Positions 17,223-29,623 of a DNA stretch of 64,000 nt are shown piece by piece. This DNA is from Sanguibacter gelidistatuariae. GTDB taxonomy: Bacteria; Actinomycetota; Actinomycetes; Actinomycetales; Cellulomonadaceae. The stretch covers positions 991,901-1,055,900 of the forward strand of contig NZ_FMYH01000001.1 of NCBI RefSeq assembly GCF_900096585.1, read 5' to 3'. The position numbers were made by a program, and so were the translations under genes. Numbering within the stretch: the first letter of the stretch is position 1; each line of letters begins with the position of its first letter. The notes under the pieces were generated by a model. It was given only the letters and a program-made list of their open reading frames with translations. It was not told where the DNA came from and searched no databases.

Positions 17223-18341
17223 GTGAGCGGGCCGCCCCGTGCCGTCGCCCAGGCCCGGCTTGCGCTCCGCGCTGCGCTCGCCGACCTGGTGGGTGCTTCA
17301 GTTCGCGATCGGAAGACCGCGGATCCCGCGCCAGCCCCGCCGTTGGTCCTCGTCGCGTGCTCGGGCGGTGCGGACTCCCTCGCGCTCGCGGTGACGGTGG
17401 CGTTCGTCGCCCCGCGCCTGGGTCTGCGGGTCGGCGCGGTGACCGTCGACCACGCGATGCAGGCCGGGTCGGCGGAGGTCGCCCGGAGGGCGGCCGACCA
17501 GTGCCGCTCGCTTGGCCTCGACCCCGTCGAGGTCGTCCGCACCGAGGTGCCCACCGGCCCCGGCCACGGCGGCCCGGAGGGAGCGGCCCGCACGGCCCGC
17601 TACCGCGCCCTGCACGAGGCAGCCGAGCGACTCGGCGCTCGGGCCGTCCTGCTCGGACATACTGCGGACGACCAGGCCGAGACGGTCCTGCTCGGTCTGG
17701 CGCGCGGCTCGGGCGCCAGGTCCCTCGCGGGGATGCGCGCCGAGGCTGGCATGCTGCGCCGACCGTTCCTGGACCTGCGCCGCGTCGACACCGAGGAGAT
17801 CTGCCGGGTGGCGGGCCTGGACTTCTGGCAGGATCCCACCAATGCTGGCGACCACCCGGGTGCGCCCCTACGCTCCCAGGTCCGGTCTCGGGTCCTTCCC
17901 CTGCTCGACGACGTGCTCGGCCCGGGCGTGGTCGCGGCGCTCACTCGCACCGCCGCCCAGCTCGACGAGGACGACGCCGCGTTGGTGACCTTCGCCGCAC
18001 TGCTGCTGGACCGCGCGCGGGCCGTCGCCAGCGGGCAGCGTGAGGTCGGTGGCCAGGACCCGAGCATGGACCCGAGCATGGCTGCGCGCTCAGGTCGACC
18101 TGCCCGGGACGTGCTCGACGTCGCCGTGCTGGCGGATTCCCCCGCGGCGGTGCGGACCCGGGCGCTGCGCCGGGCGGCGCTGGAGGTCGGCTGCCCCGCC
18201 GGTTCGCTCGCCCGATCTCACGTCCTCGAGCTCGACCGCCTCGTGACCGACTGGCGCGGCCAGGGCCCCATCCAGCTGCCCGGGGCGGTCGAAGGACGCC
18301 GGGACTGTGGCACGCTAGTGCTTGAACACCTTCACAACTGA
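17223..18341 (+). CDS. tilS: tRNA(Ile)-lysidine synthase
   Basis: Modifies C34 of the CAU-anticodon tRNA-Ile to lysidine, so that it reads AUA; essential. The PP-loop ATP-binding motif SGGADS is at residues 47-52, followed by [12 protein letters not shown] and [31 protein letters not shown] matches the conserved D-P-(S/T)-N loop. The 372 residues are typical for actinobacterial TilS. GTG start at 17223 follows the tandem repeat. A second DPSM repeat near residue 280 is a small low-complexity insert. Confidence 0.93.
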   Translation: MSGPPRAVAQARLALRAALADLVGASVRDRKTADPAPAPPLVLVACSGGADSLALAVTVAFVAPRLGLRVGAVTVDHAMQAGSAEVARRAADQCRSLGLDPVEVVRTEVPTGPGHGGPEGAARTARYRALHEAAERLGARAVLLGHTADDQAETVLLGLARGSGARSLAGMRAEAGMLRRPFLDLRRVDTEEICRVAGLDFWQDPTNAGDHPGAPLRSQVRSRVLPLLDDVLGPGVVAALTRTAAQLDEDDAALVTFAALLLDRARAVASGQREVGGQDPSMDPSMAARSGRPARDVLDVAVLADSPAAVRTRALRRAALEVGCPAGSLARSHVLELDRLVTDWRGQGPIQLPGAVEGRRDCGTLVLEHLHN

Positions 18342-18357
18342 TCAAGGAGCTCTCCCC

Positions 18358-18912
18358 GTGGGATCTGCCCAGACCGGCGACATCGACCACGTCCTGTTGA
18401 GCGAGGAGCAGATCACTGCCAAGCTCGACGAGCTGGCAGAGCGCATCGACGCCGACTACGCGGGCAAGGACCTGCTTCTTGTCGGAGTCCTCAAGGGGGC
18501 CGTGATGGTCATGGCCGACCTCTCACGGCGCATCCAGCACCAGGGCGTCGAGATGGACTGGATGGCGGTGTCCTCCTACGGGTCGGGGACCAAGTCCTCG
18601 GGCGTCGTGCGCATCCTCAAGGACCTCGACGCAGACCTGACCGGTCGCAACGTGCTCATCGTCGAAGACATCATCGACTCCGGCCTGACGCTGTCGTGGC
18701 TCATCTCCAACCTGCGCAGCCGCGGGCCGGCATCGGTCGAGGTTGCGGCGATGTTGCGCAAGCCGACGGCGGCCAAGGTCGAGGTGGACGTCCGCTACGT
18801 GGGATTCGACATCCCCAACGAGTTCGTCGTCGGCTACGGCCTCGACTACGCCGAGAAATACCGCACGCTGCCGTTCGTCGGCACGCTTGCGCCGCACGTC
18901 TACTCGAGCTGA
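18358..18912 (+). CDS. hpt: Hypoxanthine phosphoribosyltransferase
   Basis: Salvages hypoxanthine and guanine with PRPP. The PRPP motif is VLIVEDIIDSGLTLSWL, with the flexible-loop region DWMAVSSYGSGTKSSG and the C-terminal FDIPNEFVVGYGLDYAEKYR block for purine binding. GTG at 18358 has AAGGAG eight bases upstream and gives 184 residues. A TTG at 18322 would extend it by 12 residues into tilS and is less likely. Part of the tilS-hpt-ftsH block. Confidence 0.95.
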   Translation: MGSAQTGDIDHVLLSEEQITAKLDELAERIDADYAGKDLLLVGVLKGAVMVMADLSRRIQHQGVEMDWMAVSSYGSGTKSSGVVRILKDLDADLTGRNVLIVEDIIDSGLTLSWLISNLRSRGPASVEVAAMLRKPTAAKVEVDVRYVGFDIPNEFVVGYGLDYAEKYRTLPFVGTLAPHVYSS

Positions 18913-18930
18913 GCGCTTTTCAACCAGTCG

Positions 18931-18958
18931 CTGAACGACTGCTGAACGTGCACTGAAC
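18931..18958 (-). promoter_or_regulatory. Three CTGAAC boxes at 11-bp intervals (PHO-box-like array)
   Basis: CTGAAC occurs at 18931, 18942 and 18953, exactly 11 bp apart. On the minus strand this reads as three GTTCAG-headed 11-mers, the architecture of PhoP/RegX3-type PHO boxes (direct repeats headed GTTCA). The rest of each unit does not match the consensus well. It lies between hpt and ftsH. Confidence 0.4.
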
Positions 18959-19013
18959 CTCCTTCGAATCGCTCACGGACGGGCACCACCGTCCTGCCCT
19001 GGGCGAACAGGGG

Positions 19014-19041
19014 CCCACCTGGCAGTCAAATGTCAGGTGGG
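19014..19041 (+). terminator. Hairpin terminator after hpt
   Basis: CCCACCTGGCA pairs with TGTCAGGTGGG (one mismatch) around a 6-base loop, followed by a T-rich stretch (TGTATTTTC). It probably ends the hpt transcript, so ftsH may have its own promoter downstream. Confidence 0.6.
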
Positions 19042-19104
19042 ACGTGTATTTTCAACGACGTATCAGTGCGCGAGCGGAAGGATGCGGGGCACGCCCCGTC
19101 GACG

Positions 19105-21183
19105 ATGAACATGAAGCGTCTTTTGAGCGGGCCATTCTTGTGGATCGTCCTGGGCATGGTGATCCTCGGTTTCGCCCTCACCACGTTGTTCGGGGCGAAG
19201 GTGTCCAAGATCGACACATCAGCCGGCCTCGCGCTGCTCAAGGGTGGGACGGTCGAGCAGGCCCTCATCGTCGACGGTGACCAGCGCGTCCAGCTGACCC
19301 TGTCCGAGGCCTACAAGGTCGGTGACAAGGACCTCGGCAAGAGCGTCGAGTTCTACTACGTCCAGCCGCAGGGCGAGCAGGTCGTCGACGCGGTGACCGC
19401 CGCGGACCCGTCGAAGGGCTTCAACTCCGAAGTCGCCCGCGCCGGGTTCCTCTCCTCGATGCTGTCGGTGATCATCCCCTTCCTCATCATCGGTGTGGTC
19501 TTCTACTTCATCCTGTCCCGCATGCAGGGCGGCGGCTCGAAGGTCATGGGCTTCGGCAAGTCGAAGGCCAAGCTGGCCACGAAGGACACCCCGCAGGTGA
19601 CCTTCGACGACGTCGCCGGCGCCGACGAGGCCGTCGAGGAGCTCCGCGAGATCCAGGAGTTCCTCTCCGAGCCCGCCAAGTTCCTCGCGGTCGGCGCGAA
19701 GATCCCCAAGGGCGTCCTGCTCTACGGTCCGCCCGGAACCGGTAAGACGCTGCTCGCCCGGGCGGTCGCCGGCGAGGCCGGCGTCCCGTTCTACTCGATC
19801 TCCGGCTCCGACTTCGTCGAGATGTTCGTCGGCGTGGGTGCCTCCCGCGTCCGCGACCTCTTCGCCCAGGCCAAGGAGAGCGCCCCCGCGATCATCTTCG
19901 TCGACGAGATCGACGCCGTCGGGCGCCACCGCGGCGCCGGGATGGGCGGCGGGCACGACGAGCGCGAGCAGACGCTCAACCAGCTCCTCGTCGAGATGGA
20001 CGGCTTCGACGTCAAGGCGAACGTCATCCTCATCGCCGCGACCAACCGGCCCGACATCCTCGACCCGGCGCTGCTGCGCCCGGGACGCTTCGACCGCCAG
20101 ATCGCCGTCGAGGCCCCCGACCTGCAGGGCCGCACCGACATCCTGCACGTGCACGCCAAGGGCAAGCCGATCGTCGAGGGCGTCGACCTGCGGGCCGTGG
20201 CCCGCCGCACGCCCGGCTTCTCCGGCGCGGACCTGGCCAACGTCCTCAACGAGGCGGCCCTGCTCACCGCGCGCTCCGGTGCCCAGCTGATCGACGACCG
20301 CGCCCTCGACGAGGCGATCGACCGCGTCATCGCCGGACCGCAGAAGCGCACCCGGATCATGAACATCAAGGAGCAGAAGATCACGGCGTACCACGAGGGT
20401 GGTCACGCGCTCGTCGCGGCCGCCATGCGGTACACCGACCCCGTCACCAAGGTGACGATCCTGCCGCGCGGGCGTGCCCTCGGCTACACGATGGTCATGC
20501 CGACCGAGGACAAGTACTCCACGACCCGCAACGAGCTGCTCGACCAGCTGGCCTACGCCATGGGCGGGCGCGTCGCGGAGGAGATCGTCTTCCACGACCC
20601 GACCACGGGTGCCTCCAACGACATCGAGAAGGCCAGCGCCACGGCCCGCAAGATGGTCACCGAGTACGGCATGAGCGAGCGGGTGGGCGCCATCAAGCTC
20701 GGCCAGGGCTCGGCCGAACCGTTCATGGGCCGCGACCTGGGTCACCAGCGCGACTACTCCGAGTCGGTCGCCGGGACTGTCGACCATGAGGTCCGCAAGC
20801 TCATCGAGGCCGCGCACGACGAGGCATGGGAGGTGCTCGTGGAGTACCGCGACGTGCTCGACCATCTCGTCCTGGAGCTCCTCGAGAAGGAGACGCTCAA
20901 CCAGGCCGAGCTCGCCGCGATCTTTACCCCGGTCGTCAAGCGTGCCCCGCGCGAGGTGTGGCTCTCGAGCGAGCAGCGCGCCGTCTCCGACCGCCCGCCG
21001 GTGCTCACCGAGGCGGAGCGGATCGCGCACGGCGACGGTCCCGTGATCCCCGAGGACGAGGCCGCGGCCGCCCGCGAGGAGCACCCTGCGCAGGCCGTGG
21101 GTGAGATCCCCGAGGGCGGGGCGGTCGGCCCGGTGAACGTGACCAAGTCCGAGTCCGACCAGCCCGACGCCGCGAGCGAGTGA
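19105..21183 (+). CDS. ftsH: ATP-dependent zinc metalloprotease FtsH
   Basis: A membrane-anchored AAA+ protease that degrades misfolded membrane and short-lived proteins. Two membrane segments lie at about residues 8-28 and 115-137, enclosing a short extracytoplasmic domain. The AAA domain has GPPGTGKT (from residue 208), [11 protein letters not shown] and the second region of homology [18 protein letters not shown]. The zinc site HEGGH starts at His430. The C-terminus has an acidic, Ala-rich tail of about 60 residues. ATG at 19105 is preferred, but ATG at 19111 and longer forms are possible. It heads the folate gene string. Confidence 0.96.
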   Translation: MNMKRLLSGPFLWIVLGMVILGFALTTLFGAKVSKIDTSAGLALLKGGTVEQALIVDGDQRVQLTLSEAYKVGDKDLGKSVEFYYVQPQGEQVVDAVTAADPSKGFNSEVARAGFLSSMLSVIIPFLIIGVVFYFILSRMQGGGSKVMGFGKSKAKLATKDTPQVTFDDVAGADEAVEELREIQEFLSEPAKFLAVGAKIPKGVLLYGPPGTGKTLLARAVAGEAGVPFYSISGSDFVEMFVGVGASRVRDLFAQAKESAPAIIFVDEIDAVGRHRGAGMGGGHDEREQTLNQLLVEMDGFDVKANVILIAATNRPDILDPALLRPGRFDRQIAVEAPDLQGRTDILHVHAKGKPIVEGVDLRAVARRTPGFSGADLANVLNEAALLTARSGAQLIDDRALDEAIDRVIAGPQKRTRIMNIKEQKITAYHEGGHALVAAAMRYTDPVTKVTILPRGRALGYTMVMPTEDKYSTTRNELLDQLAYAMGGRVAEEIVFHDPTTGASNDIEKASATARKMVTEYGMSERVGAIKLGQGSAEPFMGRDLGHQRDYSESVAGTVDHEVRKLIEAAHDEAWEVLVEYRDVLDHLVLELLEKETLNQAELAAIFTPVVKRAPREVWLSSEQRAVSDRPPVLTEAERIAHGDGPVIPEDEAAAAREEHPAQAVGEIPEGGAVGPVNVTKSESDQPDAASE

Positions 21184-21190
21184 GGACGAC

Positions 21191-21793
21191 ATGACCGACC
21201 CGAACGAGTCCCCGATGCCCGCCGCCGAGGTGGACTTCGCCCGCGCCGAGGCCGCCGTCCGGGAGCTCCTCATCGCGGTCGGGGAAGACCCCGACCGTGA
21301 GGGCCTGCTCGACACCCCCGGGCGGGTGGCCCGTGCCTACGCGGAGACCTTCGCGGGGCTGCGCCAGAACCCGGGCGACGTGCTCAACGCGGTCTTCGAC
21401 ATCGGTGGCCACGAGGAGATGATCCTGGTCAAGGACATCGAGGTGTACTCCACGTGCGAGCACCACCTGGTGCCCTTCCACGGGGTGGCTCACGTCGGCT
21501 ACATCCCCGGGCTGGACGGACGGGTCACCGGGCTGAGCAAGCTCGCCCGCCTCGTCGACGTCTTCGCTCGGCGTCCCCAGGTCCAGGAACGCCTCACCGC
21601 CCAGATTGCCGACGCCCTCGTGGAGTTCCTGGCGCCGCGCGGCGTGATCGTCGTCATCGAGTGCGAGCACCTGTGCATGTCGATGCGGGGCGTGCGCAAG
21701 GCGGGCTCACGCACCGTCACCTCCGCGGTCCGTGGGCAGATGCGCGACGGCGCGACCCGCGCCGAGGCCATGAGCCTCATCATCGGCCGCTGA
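21191..21793 (+). CDS. folE: GTP cyclohydrolase I
   Basis: Converts GTP to 7,8-dihydroneopterin triphosphate, the first step of folate synthesis. The zinc and active-site motifs [10 protein letters not shown] and [17 protein letters not shown] are intact, as is [15 protein letters not shown]. The 200-residue length is normal for a type IA enzyme. It starts 7 bp after ftsH and is followed 23 bp later by folP, within one probable operon. Confidence 0.96.
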   Translation: MTDPNESPMPAAEVDFARAEAAVRELLIAVGEDPDREGLLDTPGRVARAYAETFAGLRQNPGDVLNAVFDIGGHEEMILVKDIEVYSTCEHHLVPFHGVAHVGYIPGLDGRVTGLSKLARLVDVFARRPQVQERLTAQIADALVEFLAPRGVIVVIECEHLCMSMRGVRKAGSRTVTSAVRGQMRDGATRAEAMSLIIGR

Positions 21794-21816
21794 CGGCCCG
21801 ACCGATACGACCTGAC

Positions 21817-22727
21817 ATGCCGTCCGCCATGCCGTTGCCGGAACGCCTCACGGCGGCTCGCCGGACCCTCGTCATGGGGGTCGTCAACGTCACCCCCGAC
21901 TCCTTCTCCGACGGGGGGGAGTGGTTTGAGCCGTCCGCGGCCATCGCCCACGGCGCGGCGATGCTGGCCGAGGGCGCCGACATCCTCGACGTCGGCGGGG
22001 AGTCGACCCGACCGGGCTCAGCGCGCGTCTCGGTCGAGGACGAGCTGGCCCGGGTGATCCCGGTCATCAGCGCGCTGTCTGCGAGCGGCGCCGTCGTCTC
22101 CGTGGACACCACCCGGGCCCGCGTCGCCGAGCAGGCGGTCGCGGCGGGAGCGCAGATCATCAACGACGTGTCCGGTGGCCTCGCCGACCCGGGCATGGCG
22201 GCCGTCGTCGCGCGGACCGGTGTCGTCTACGTCGTCATGCACTGGCGCGGGCACGCCGACGTGATGAACGACCTCGAGCAGTACGACGACGTCGTCCAGG
22301 ACGTGCGTGCCGAGCTCGCCGAGCGGGTGGCCGCGCTCGAGGCCGCGGGAGTCGTGCGGTCGCAGATCGTGCTCGACCCTGGTCTGGGGTTCTCCAAGTC
22401 GGGCGCGGCGAACTGGCCGTTGCTGGCCCGGCTCGGCGAGATCACCGACCTCGGGCTGCCCGTGCTTGTCGGTGCGTCGCGCAAACGGTTCCTCGGACAC
22501 CTGCTCGCCGGGGACGACGGCGTACCGGTCCCGCCGCTCGCGCGTGACGGAGCGACCGCTGCAGTGAGTACGCTGGCAGCGACGTCGGGCGCATGGTGTG
22601 TCCGGGTGCACGACGTCCCAGGAACGCGCGACGCCGTCCGGGTGGCCCAGGCTTGGCTGGACGCACGCGGCACGCATGCTCCCGAGACCACTGTTGACCG
22701 ACGACGACCACAGGACAGGAAGACCCC

Positions 22728-22731
<4 letters not shown>
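21817..22731 (+). CDS. folP: Dihydropteroate synthase
   Basis: Joins p-aminobenzoate to dihydropterin pyrophosphate; the target of sulfonamides. Signature blocks are MGVVNVTPDSFSDGG, DVGGESTRPGS, IINDVSGG and LVGASRKRFLG. The protein has 304 residues with a basic tail (RRRPQDRKTP). ATG at 21817 is preferred; ATG at 21829 (MPLPERL) is an alternative. The stop overlaps the next start (ATGA), suggesting translational coupling with folBK. Confidence 0.95.
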
Positions 22732-24793
<2,062 letters not shown>

Positions 24794-24794
<1 letters not shown>

Positions 24795-25276
24795 TGAGCC
24801 GCACCAAGATCTCCCTGCTCGCCCTCGTGGCTGGTGTCTCGGTGGTGCTCACGTGGGGGATCCTGCTCGTTCTCGAACGTCAGGGAACACACCTCGGTGC
24901 GGTGCCCTGGGTCGTCGGGCCGGTGCTCGTGGTGCTCGCCGTCGTCGTGCTGTGGATGGCTCTCGCGGTCCGGGCCTACCAGCGCGGTCGACGCCCCTCC
25001 CTGGACGCCCTGCGCGCTGCGCGCACGGCGGCGCTGGCCAAGGCCGCGGCGCTCACCGGTGCGCTGCTGGTCGGCTGGTACGGCGGGCAGCTGTTGCTGA
25101 CGCTGGGCCGGTTGCAGTTCGAGTCTCAGCAGTCCCGGGCCCTCGCGGCCGGGACTGCGACCTTGTGCGCGATCGTGCTGAGCGTCGTGGGCGTGATCGC
25201 CGAACGGTTCTGTCAGCTACCCCCGCCGAGCGAGGGCACGCCGGCCAGGCTCGGTGACGGGGACTCCCGGGGCTGA
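24794..25276 (+). CDS. DUF3180 membrane protein
   Basis: A 160-residue actinobacterial membrane protein of the DUF3180 family, usually encoded just after folK. Four hydrophobic segments lie at about residues 6-26, 35-57, 83-103 and 120-138. The start shares one base with the folBK stop (TGATG), so translation is probably coupled. The family's function is unknown. The conserved stretch GWYGGQLLLTLGRLQFESQQ and the Arg-rich cytoplasmic loop agree with the family. Confidence 0.82.
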
Positions 25277-25357
25277 CCGACCGCCCCGACCGACCCGACC
25301 GACCGACCCGACCGACCGCCCCGACCGACCGCCCCGACCGACACCCCCGACCGACCG
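25275..25357. repeat. GACCGACC-type low-complexity tandem repeat
   Basis: About 80 bp built from GACC/GACCGCCCC units between the DUF3180 gene and the PH-domain gene. It starts inside the DUF3180 stop codon. It is probably a slippage product; no function is evident. Confidence 0.85.
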
Positions 25358-25444
25358 CGCGGGCAGCCACCGCCGGTCTTCCTGGTCGACGACTTGTCGC
25401 CGCCCGGCCCGTGGATGCCCGGTGTGTGGATGGTCGGTGGAATG

Positions 25445-25993
25445 ATGAACACCATGACCGAAGAATCAGCGAGCTACCCGCCCCTCTCCGCGTCTGCGCC
25501 GACGACGAGCCCCTTCGAGCCCGAGGGGATCGTCTGGCAGGGGGTCTCGGCCCGGTTGGCGACCGCCCGATTCATCATGCTCGGTATCTTCTTCGGCATC
25601 CCGCTGGTCACCCTCGTGGTCCTGGCCGTCGCCCTCCCCCCGGCCGCACCGTGGCTGTGGATCGCCGCCGCGGTGGTCGTCGTCGTCACGGCGTGGATCG
25701 CCGTGATCATCAAACGACAGGTCCACGCGATCGGCTTCGCCGAGCGCGACGAGGACCTGCTCATCCGCAAGGGCGTCATGTTCCGAAGCCTCGTGGTGGT
25801 TCCCTACGGGCGCATGCAGTTCGTCGACGTGACCGCAGGCCCGCTCGCGCGCAAGCTCGGCATCTCCTCCCTCCAGCTGCACACGGCCTCGCCCGGGACC
25901 GACGCGACGATCGACGGGCTCGTCCCGAGCGAGGCGGCCCGGTTGCGTGACCGCCTGGCCTCACGCGGCGAGGCCAGGTTGGCCGGGCTGTGA
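25445..25993 (+). CDS. PH domain-containing membrane protein (small, YdbS-like)
   Basis: About 182 residues. Two membrane segments near residues 40-58 and 65-85 precede a bacterial PH (bPH2) domain: DLLIRKGVMFRSLVVVPYGRMQFVDV, GPLARKLGISSLQLHTA and ATIDGLVPSEAARLRDRL. In other bacteria a small and a large protein of this type are encoded together, as here. Function unknown; they are membrane-associated. The start is uncertain among ATGs at 25442, 25445 and 25454; GGTGG lies just upstream. Confidence 0.8.
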   Translation: MNTMTEESASYPPLSASAPTTSPFEPEGIVWQGVSARLATARFIMLGIFFGIPLVTLVVLAVALPPAAPWLWIAAAVVVVVTAWIAVIIKRQVHAIGFAERDEDLLIRKGVMFRSLVVVPYGRMQFVDVTAGPLARKLGISSLQLHTASPGTDATIDGLVPSEAARLRDRLASRGEARLAGL

Positions 25994-27639
25994 GCGACAT
26001 GCTTCCGCCGTCCGACGCGCCCTCCCCGCGCTCGGCACCAGTGCCCCCGCCTCCGACCTCACTGAGCAAGGCCACCGGCGTACCGATCCCGGGCTCGTCG
26101 GGCCTCACGACCGACGGCTCTGCAGGCCCGGACACCCCGCCGCCCGGCCTCGAGTGGAAGCGCCTGCACCCGGTCACCCCCTTCGTGCGCGGCTGGGCCG
26201 TCATCGCTGTCCTGCTCGTGGTCTTCGGCCGGCAGTCGATCGAGAGCGCCCCCGAGGGCGGGATCCCGGTCGACGGTGGAAACTGGTGGATCTTCGCGGT
26301 GGGGATCGCGGCGGCGGGCGTCATCGGCGGCGTCTACGCCTGGCTGTCCTGGCGGGTGACCCGCTACGCCTACGACTCCGACGCGGTCTACGTGCACTCC
26401 GGGATCCTTTTCCGCCAGCAGCGCAAGGTCCGCCTCGACCGGCTCCAGGCCATCGACATCGTCAAGCCGCTGCTGGCCCGGTTCTTCGGCCTCGCCGAGC
26501 TCAAGCTGAGCGTGGCCGGCGGCGGGGACTCCGGTGCCAAGCTCGGCTTCCTGCGCGACGCCGACGCGAACCAGCTGCGCAACGTCCTGCTCGCGCGGGC
26601 CGCGGGCCTCGAGGAGGCGCCGGACGGTGAGATCCTCCCTGAGGCCCCTGAGAGCGAGGTGCTCCAGGTCCCCCCTGGCCGCCTCATCGCCTCGCTGCTG
26701 CTCTCCGGAGCGGCGATCTTCCTCATCATCTTCGTGGCCGCGACCATCGTGGCGATGATCGTCTCTCGCAGCATCAGCCCGATCGCCACGATCTTCCCCG
26801 CCCTCATCGGTGTGGGCGCGTACGTGTTCTCGCGTTTCACCAGCGAGTTCAACTTCACCGGCGCCATCTCCCCGGACGGCATCCGGCTGCGTCACGGGCT
26901 GCTCGAGACACGCTCTCAGACCATCCCGCCCGGCCGGGTCCAAGCGATCCGGCTGACCCAGGGTCTGCTCTGGCGCAAGGCCGACTGGTGGCGCGTCGAG
27001 GTCAACGTCGCCGGTTACGCCGACTCCTCGGACGGCAACCAGACCGGTACGGTGCTGCTCCCGGTGGGCTCCCGCGACGACGCGCTGCGCGCGCTCTGGC
27101 TCGTGCTGCCCGACCTCGGCGTCGACGACCCGCGCCCCTTGCTCGAGGCGGCCCTGAGCGGATCCGGCCCGAGGGAGGAGTTCACGACGAGCCCGCGCAG
27201 CGCCCGCTGGGTCGACCCGCTGGCCTGGCAGCGCAACGGCTACCGGGTGACCAGCCGCGGCCTGCTCATCCGCCGCGGTCGGCTGACCCGGCGCCTCGAG
27301 GTCGTCCCGCACGAGCGGACCCAGTCGCTGGGGCTCGCCCAGGGACCGATCCAGCGGCGCCTCGGGATCGCGACCTTCGTGCTGCACTCCACCCCAGGCC
27401 CCGTCTCGCCCCGGGTACCGCACCTGTCCGACGCCGACGCCGCGCACCTCCTCCACGCCCAGGCCGCCCGCGCCCGCGCCGCCCGCACGCTGGCGGGTCC
27501 CGAACGGTGGATGCAGGCACCCGCCCAAGCGGCCGGGCTGGCGCTCGACCGGGCACCGGACGACGAGGCGACCCCGGCCTCAGCACCGGTGCGACTCGAC
27601 ATGCCGGACGAGAACCGACCGACGAAGGACCTCTTGTGA
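25990..27639 (+). CDS. Large PH domain-containing membrane protein (YdbT-like)
   Basis: A 549-residue partner of the preceding gene, overlapping it by GTGA. It has paired membrane segments near residues 70-120 and 230-285, and three bPH2 repeats: AVYVHSGILFRQQRKVRLDR, IRLRHGLLETRSQTIPPGRV and RGLLIRRGRLTRRLEVVPH. Each repeat has the basic R-(K/R)...P motif of the family. The N-terminal 45 residues and C-terminal 50 residues are low-complexity. Role unknown, probably a membrane-surface complex with the small PH protein. Confidence 0.82.
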   Translation: MSDMLPPSDAPSPRSAPVPPPPTSLSKATGVPIPGSSGLTTDGSAGPDTPPPGLEWKRLHPVTPFVRGWAVIAVLLVVFGRQSIESAPEGGIPVDGGNWWIFAVGIAAAGVIGGVYAWLSWRVTRYAYDSDAVYVHSGILFRQQRKVRLDRLQAIDIVKPLLARFFGLAELKLSVAGGGDSGAKLGFLRDADANQLRNVLLARAAGLEEAPDGEILPEAPESEVLQVPPGRLIASLLLSGAAIFLIIFVAATIVAMIVSRSISPIATIFPALIGVGAYVFSRFTSEFNFTGAISPDGIRLRHGLLETRSQTIPPGRVQAIRLTQGLLWRKADWWRVEVNVAGYADSSDGNQTGTVLLPVGSRDDALRALWLVLPDLGVDDPRPLLEAALSGSGPREEFTTSPRSARWVDPLAWQRNGYRVTSRGLLIRRGRLTRRLEVVPHERTQSLGLAQGPIQRRLGIATFVLHSTPGPVSPRVPHLSDADAAHLLHAQAARARAARTLAGPERWMQAPAQAAGLALDRAPDDEATPASAPVRLDMPDENRPTKDLL

Positions 27640-28586
27640 CCCAGACCCAGGACAGCCCGGGCGCCCCCCGCAAGCCGGGCCGCCTCGGTGTCGGCATCGT
27701 CGGCGCCGGGCGGGTCGGTGCGGTGCTAGGCAGCGCACTGCGCGCGACTGGGCACGCCGTCGTCGGCGCGAGCGGCATCTCTGCGGAATCCCTCGAGCGC
27801 ATCGACACCCTCCTGCCCGGGGTCCCGGTCCTGGAGGTCCGGGACGTCGTCGAGCGCAGCGAGCTCGCCCTCCTCGCCGTGCCCGACGACGTGTTGCCCG
27901 GCCTGGTCGCTGGCCTCGCCGAGCTCGGCGCGTGGCAGCCCGGGCAGCTCGTGGTGCACACCTCGGGTCGCTACGGCACGGATGTGCTCGCCCCGGCCCG
28001 GGCTGCCGGCGCCATCCCGCTGGCCATCCACCCCGCGATGACGTTCACCGGCACCTCCCTCGACCTGTCCCGGCTCGAGGGCACGACCTTCGCGGTCACG
28101 GCCCCCGGGCCGGTGCAGCCGATCGGCCAGGCGCTCGTCGTCGAGCTGGGCGGGGAGCCGGTCGTGATCGACGAGGCGGACCGCGGGCTCTACCACGCGG
28201 GGCTCGCGCACGGTGCGAACCACCTGGTGGTCCTCGTCGCCCAAGCCGCCCAGGCGCTCCAGGTCGCCGGGATCGAGAACCCCGGTCGTGCGCTCGCGCC
28301 CCTCCTGCACGCAGCCCTCGACGGGGCGCTACGCGCCGCGGACGGGGTCTCCGACCCGATCCGGACCCTGACCGGTCCGGTGGTCCGTGGCGACGCGGGG
28401 ACCGTCGCTGAGCACCTCGCGGTGCTCGCCGACCTCGCCGCGCACCGGGACGCGAGCGACACCGTGGAGGGCTATCGCGTGCTCAGCCGCGCCGCGACCG
28501 TCCGGGCGCTGGGCGTCGGGCGGATCAAGGACTCCCAGGCCCAGGCGCTGCTCGACGTGCTCAACGACCCCCAGACGGAGATCTGA
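27636..28586 (+). CDS. Rossmann-like and DUF2520 domain protein
   Basis: A 316-residue protein with an N-terminal Rossmann fold ([22 protein letters not shown]) and a C-terminal all-helical DUF2520 domain ([20 protein letters not shown] and [15 protein letters not shown]). The layout resembles 6-phosphogluconate or ketopantoate reductase-like dehydrogenases. Its place directly before panC makes a link to pantothenate synthesis plausible, but a ketopantoate reductase role is unproven. The start overlaps the previous stop (GTGA) and the stop overlaps the panC start (TGATG). Confidence 0.82.
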   Translation: MTQTQDSPGAPRKPGRLGVGIVGAGRVGAVLGSALRATGHAVVGASGISAESLERIDTLLPGVPVLEVRDVVERSELALLAVPDDVLPGLVAGLAELGAWQPGQLVVHTSGRYGTDVLAPARAAGAIPLAIHPAMTFTGTSLDLSRLEGTTFAVTAPGPVQPIGQALVVELGGEPVVIDEADRGLYHAGLAHGANHLVVLVAQAAQALQVAGIENPGRALAPLLHAALDGALRAADGVSDPIRTLTGPVVRGDAGTVAEHLAVLADLAAHRDASDTVEGYRVLSRAATVRALGVGRIKDSQAQALLDVLNDPQTEI

Positions 28587-29623
28587 TGGTCACCCACCAC
28601 GCCCAACCCCTCGTCGTCACGACCCGAGCCCACCTGGCCCGAGCCCTCGCCCCGAACCCCCCAACCAGTTCCGCTGAGTGCGGCCGAACGGCTGCCCAAA
28701 CCGGACACGAGGCGGCCGTTCGCCCGCACTCAGCGGACGGTTCGGCTGGCCGTTCGGTGGATAACTCATCCGACAACTCAGTGGACGGTTCCGGCAAGGC
28801 GGCACGGGCCGTCGTCATGACGATGGGGGCGCTGCACGCCGGGCACCTCGAGCTTGTCCGCGAGGCGGGCCGGCTCGCCGACCAGGTCGTCGTGACCATC
28901 TTCGTCAACCCCCTGCAGTTCGGCCCCGGCGAGGACTACGAGCGCTACCCGCGCACCCTCGACGCCGACGTCGCCCTGCTGGCCACGGCCGGCGCGGACG
29001 TCGTCTTCGCCCCGACGCGTGAGGAGATGTACCCGGGCGGTGACCCGATCGTGAGCGTCACCTCGGGGCGGATCGGCACGGTTCTGGAAGGGAAGTCCCG
29101 CCCGGGGCACTTCGACGGTGTGCTCACCGTCGTGCTCAAGCTCCTCCATCTCACCGCCCCCGACGTGGCCGTCTTCGGCGAGAAGGACGCCCAGCAGCTG
29201 CTGGCCATCACCCGGACGGTCGCCGACCTCAACGTCCCCGTCGTCGTCCACGGCGTGCCGATCGTGCGCGACGACGACGGCCTCGCCTTGTCCTCGCGCA
29301 ACGCCTACCTCTCCGCGGCCGATCGCGCCCACGCCCTCGCGCTCTCCGGCGCGCTGCTCGCCGGGCGCGAGGCAGCGGCGTCGGGCAGGGACGCGGCCGC
29401 GGTGCGCGCGGCCGCGGAGGGAATGCTCGCCGCGACCCCCGGCGTTGTAGTGGATTATCTGGCGCTCGTGGACCCGACTACGGTTGAGGATGTTCCCCAG
29501 ACCTACGTCGGTCCGGCCCTGCTGCTCGTGGCGGCCAGGGTGGGGGCCACACGACTGATCGACAACATGGCGGTGGAGCTGCTCGCGGCTCCCCGGCCCG
29601 CCAACCCAGGAGGCACCCAGTGA
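28586..29623 (+). CDS. panC: Pantoate-beta-alanine ligase with an N-terminal insertion
   Basis: Makes pantothenate from pantoate, beta-alanine and ATP. Catalytic motifs are normal: MGALHAGH (residues 80-87), [44 protein letters not shown] and LSSRNAYLS. The protein has 345 residues instead of about 280-310. The excess lies at residues about 24-70, between the first helix and the ATP-binding motif. It is encoded by a 66-bp palindromic element (28671-28736) plus a derived tail, and is rich in Ser, Asp and Gly. The frame is intact, so the enzyme is probably active. First of the panC-panD-nadB string. Confidence 0.92.
   Translation: MVTHHAQPLVVTTRAHLARALAPNPPTSSAECGRTAAQTGHEAAVRPHSADGSAGRSVDNSSDNSVDGSGKAARAVVMTMGALHAGHLELVREAGRLADQVVVTIFVNPLQFGPGEDYERYPRTLDADVALLATAGADVVFAPTREEMYPGGDPIVSVTSGRIGTVLEGKSRPGHFDGVLTVVLKLLHLTAPDVAVFGEKDAQQLLAITRTVADLNVPVVVHGVPIVRDDDGLALSSRNAYLSAADRAHALALSGALLAGREAAASGRDAAAVRAAAEGMLAATPGVVVDYLALVDPTTVEDVPQTYVGPALLLVAARVGATRLIDNMAVELLAAPRPANPGGTQ
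28671..28736. repeat. 66-bp palindromic element, class Ib copy 1, inside panC
   Basis: Starts CCGCTGAGTGCGGCCGAACG and ends CGCCCGCACTCAGCGG. The 26-bp arms pair with two mismatches. The length is 22 codons and the element is read through without a stop. A 16-bp right-end piece, ACTCAGCGGACGGTTC (28728), recurs as ACTCAGTGGACGGTTC at 28776, 48 bp away and in frame. Confidence 0.9.

Noticed and set aside
19219..21315. 698-codon open frame on the minus strand
   Set aside because: It runs antisense to ftsH, whose protein is clearly the real product. Long opposite-strand frames arise from high GC at third positions.
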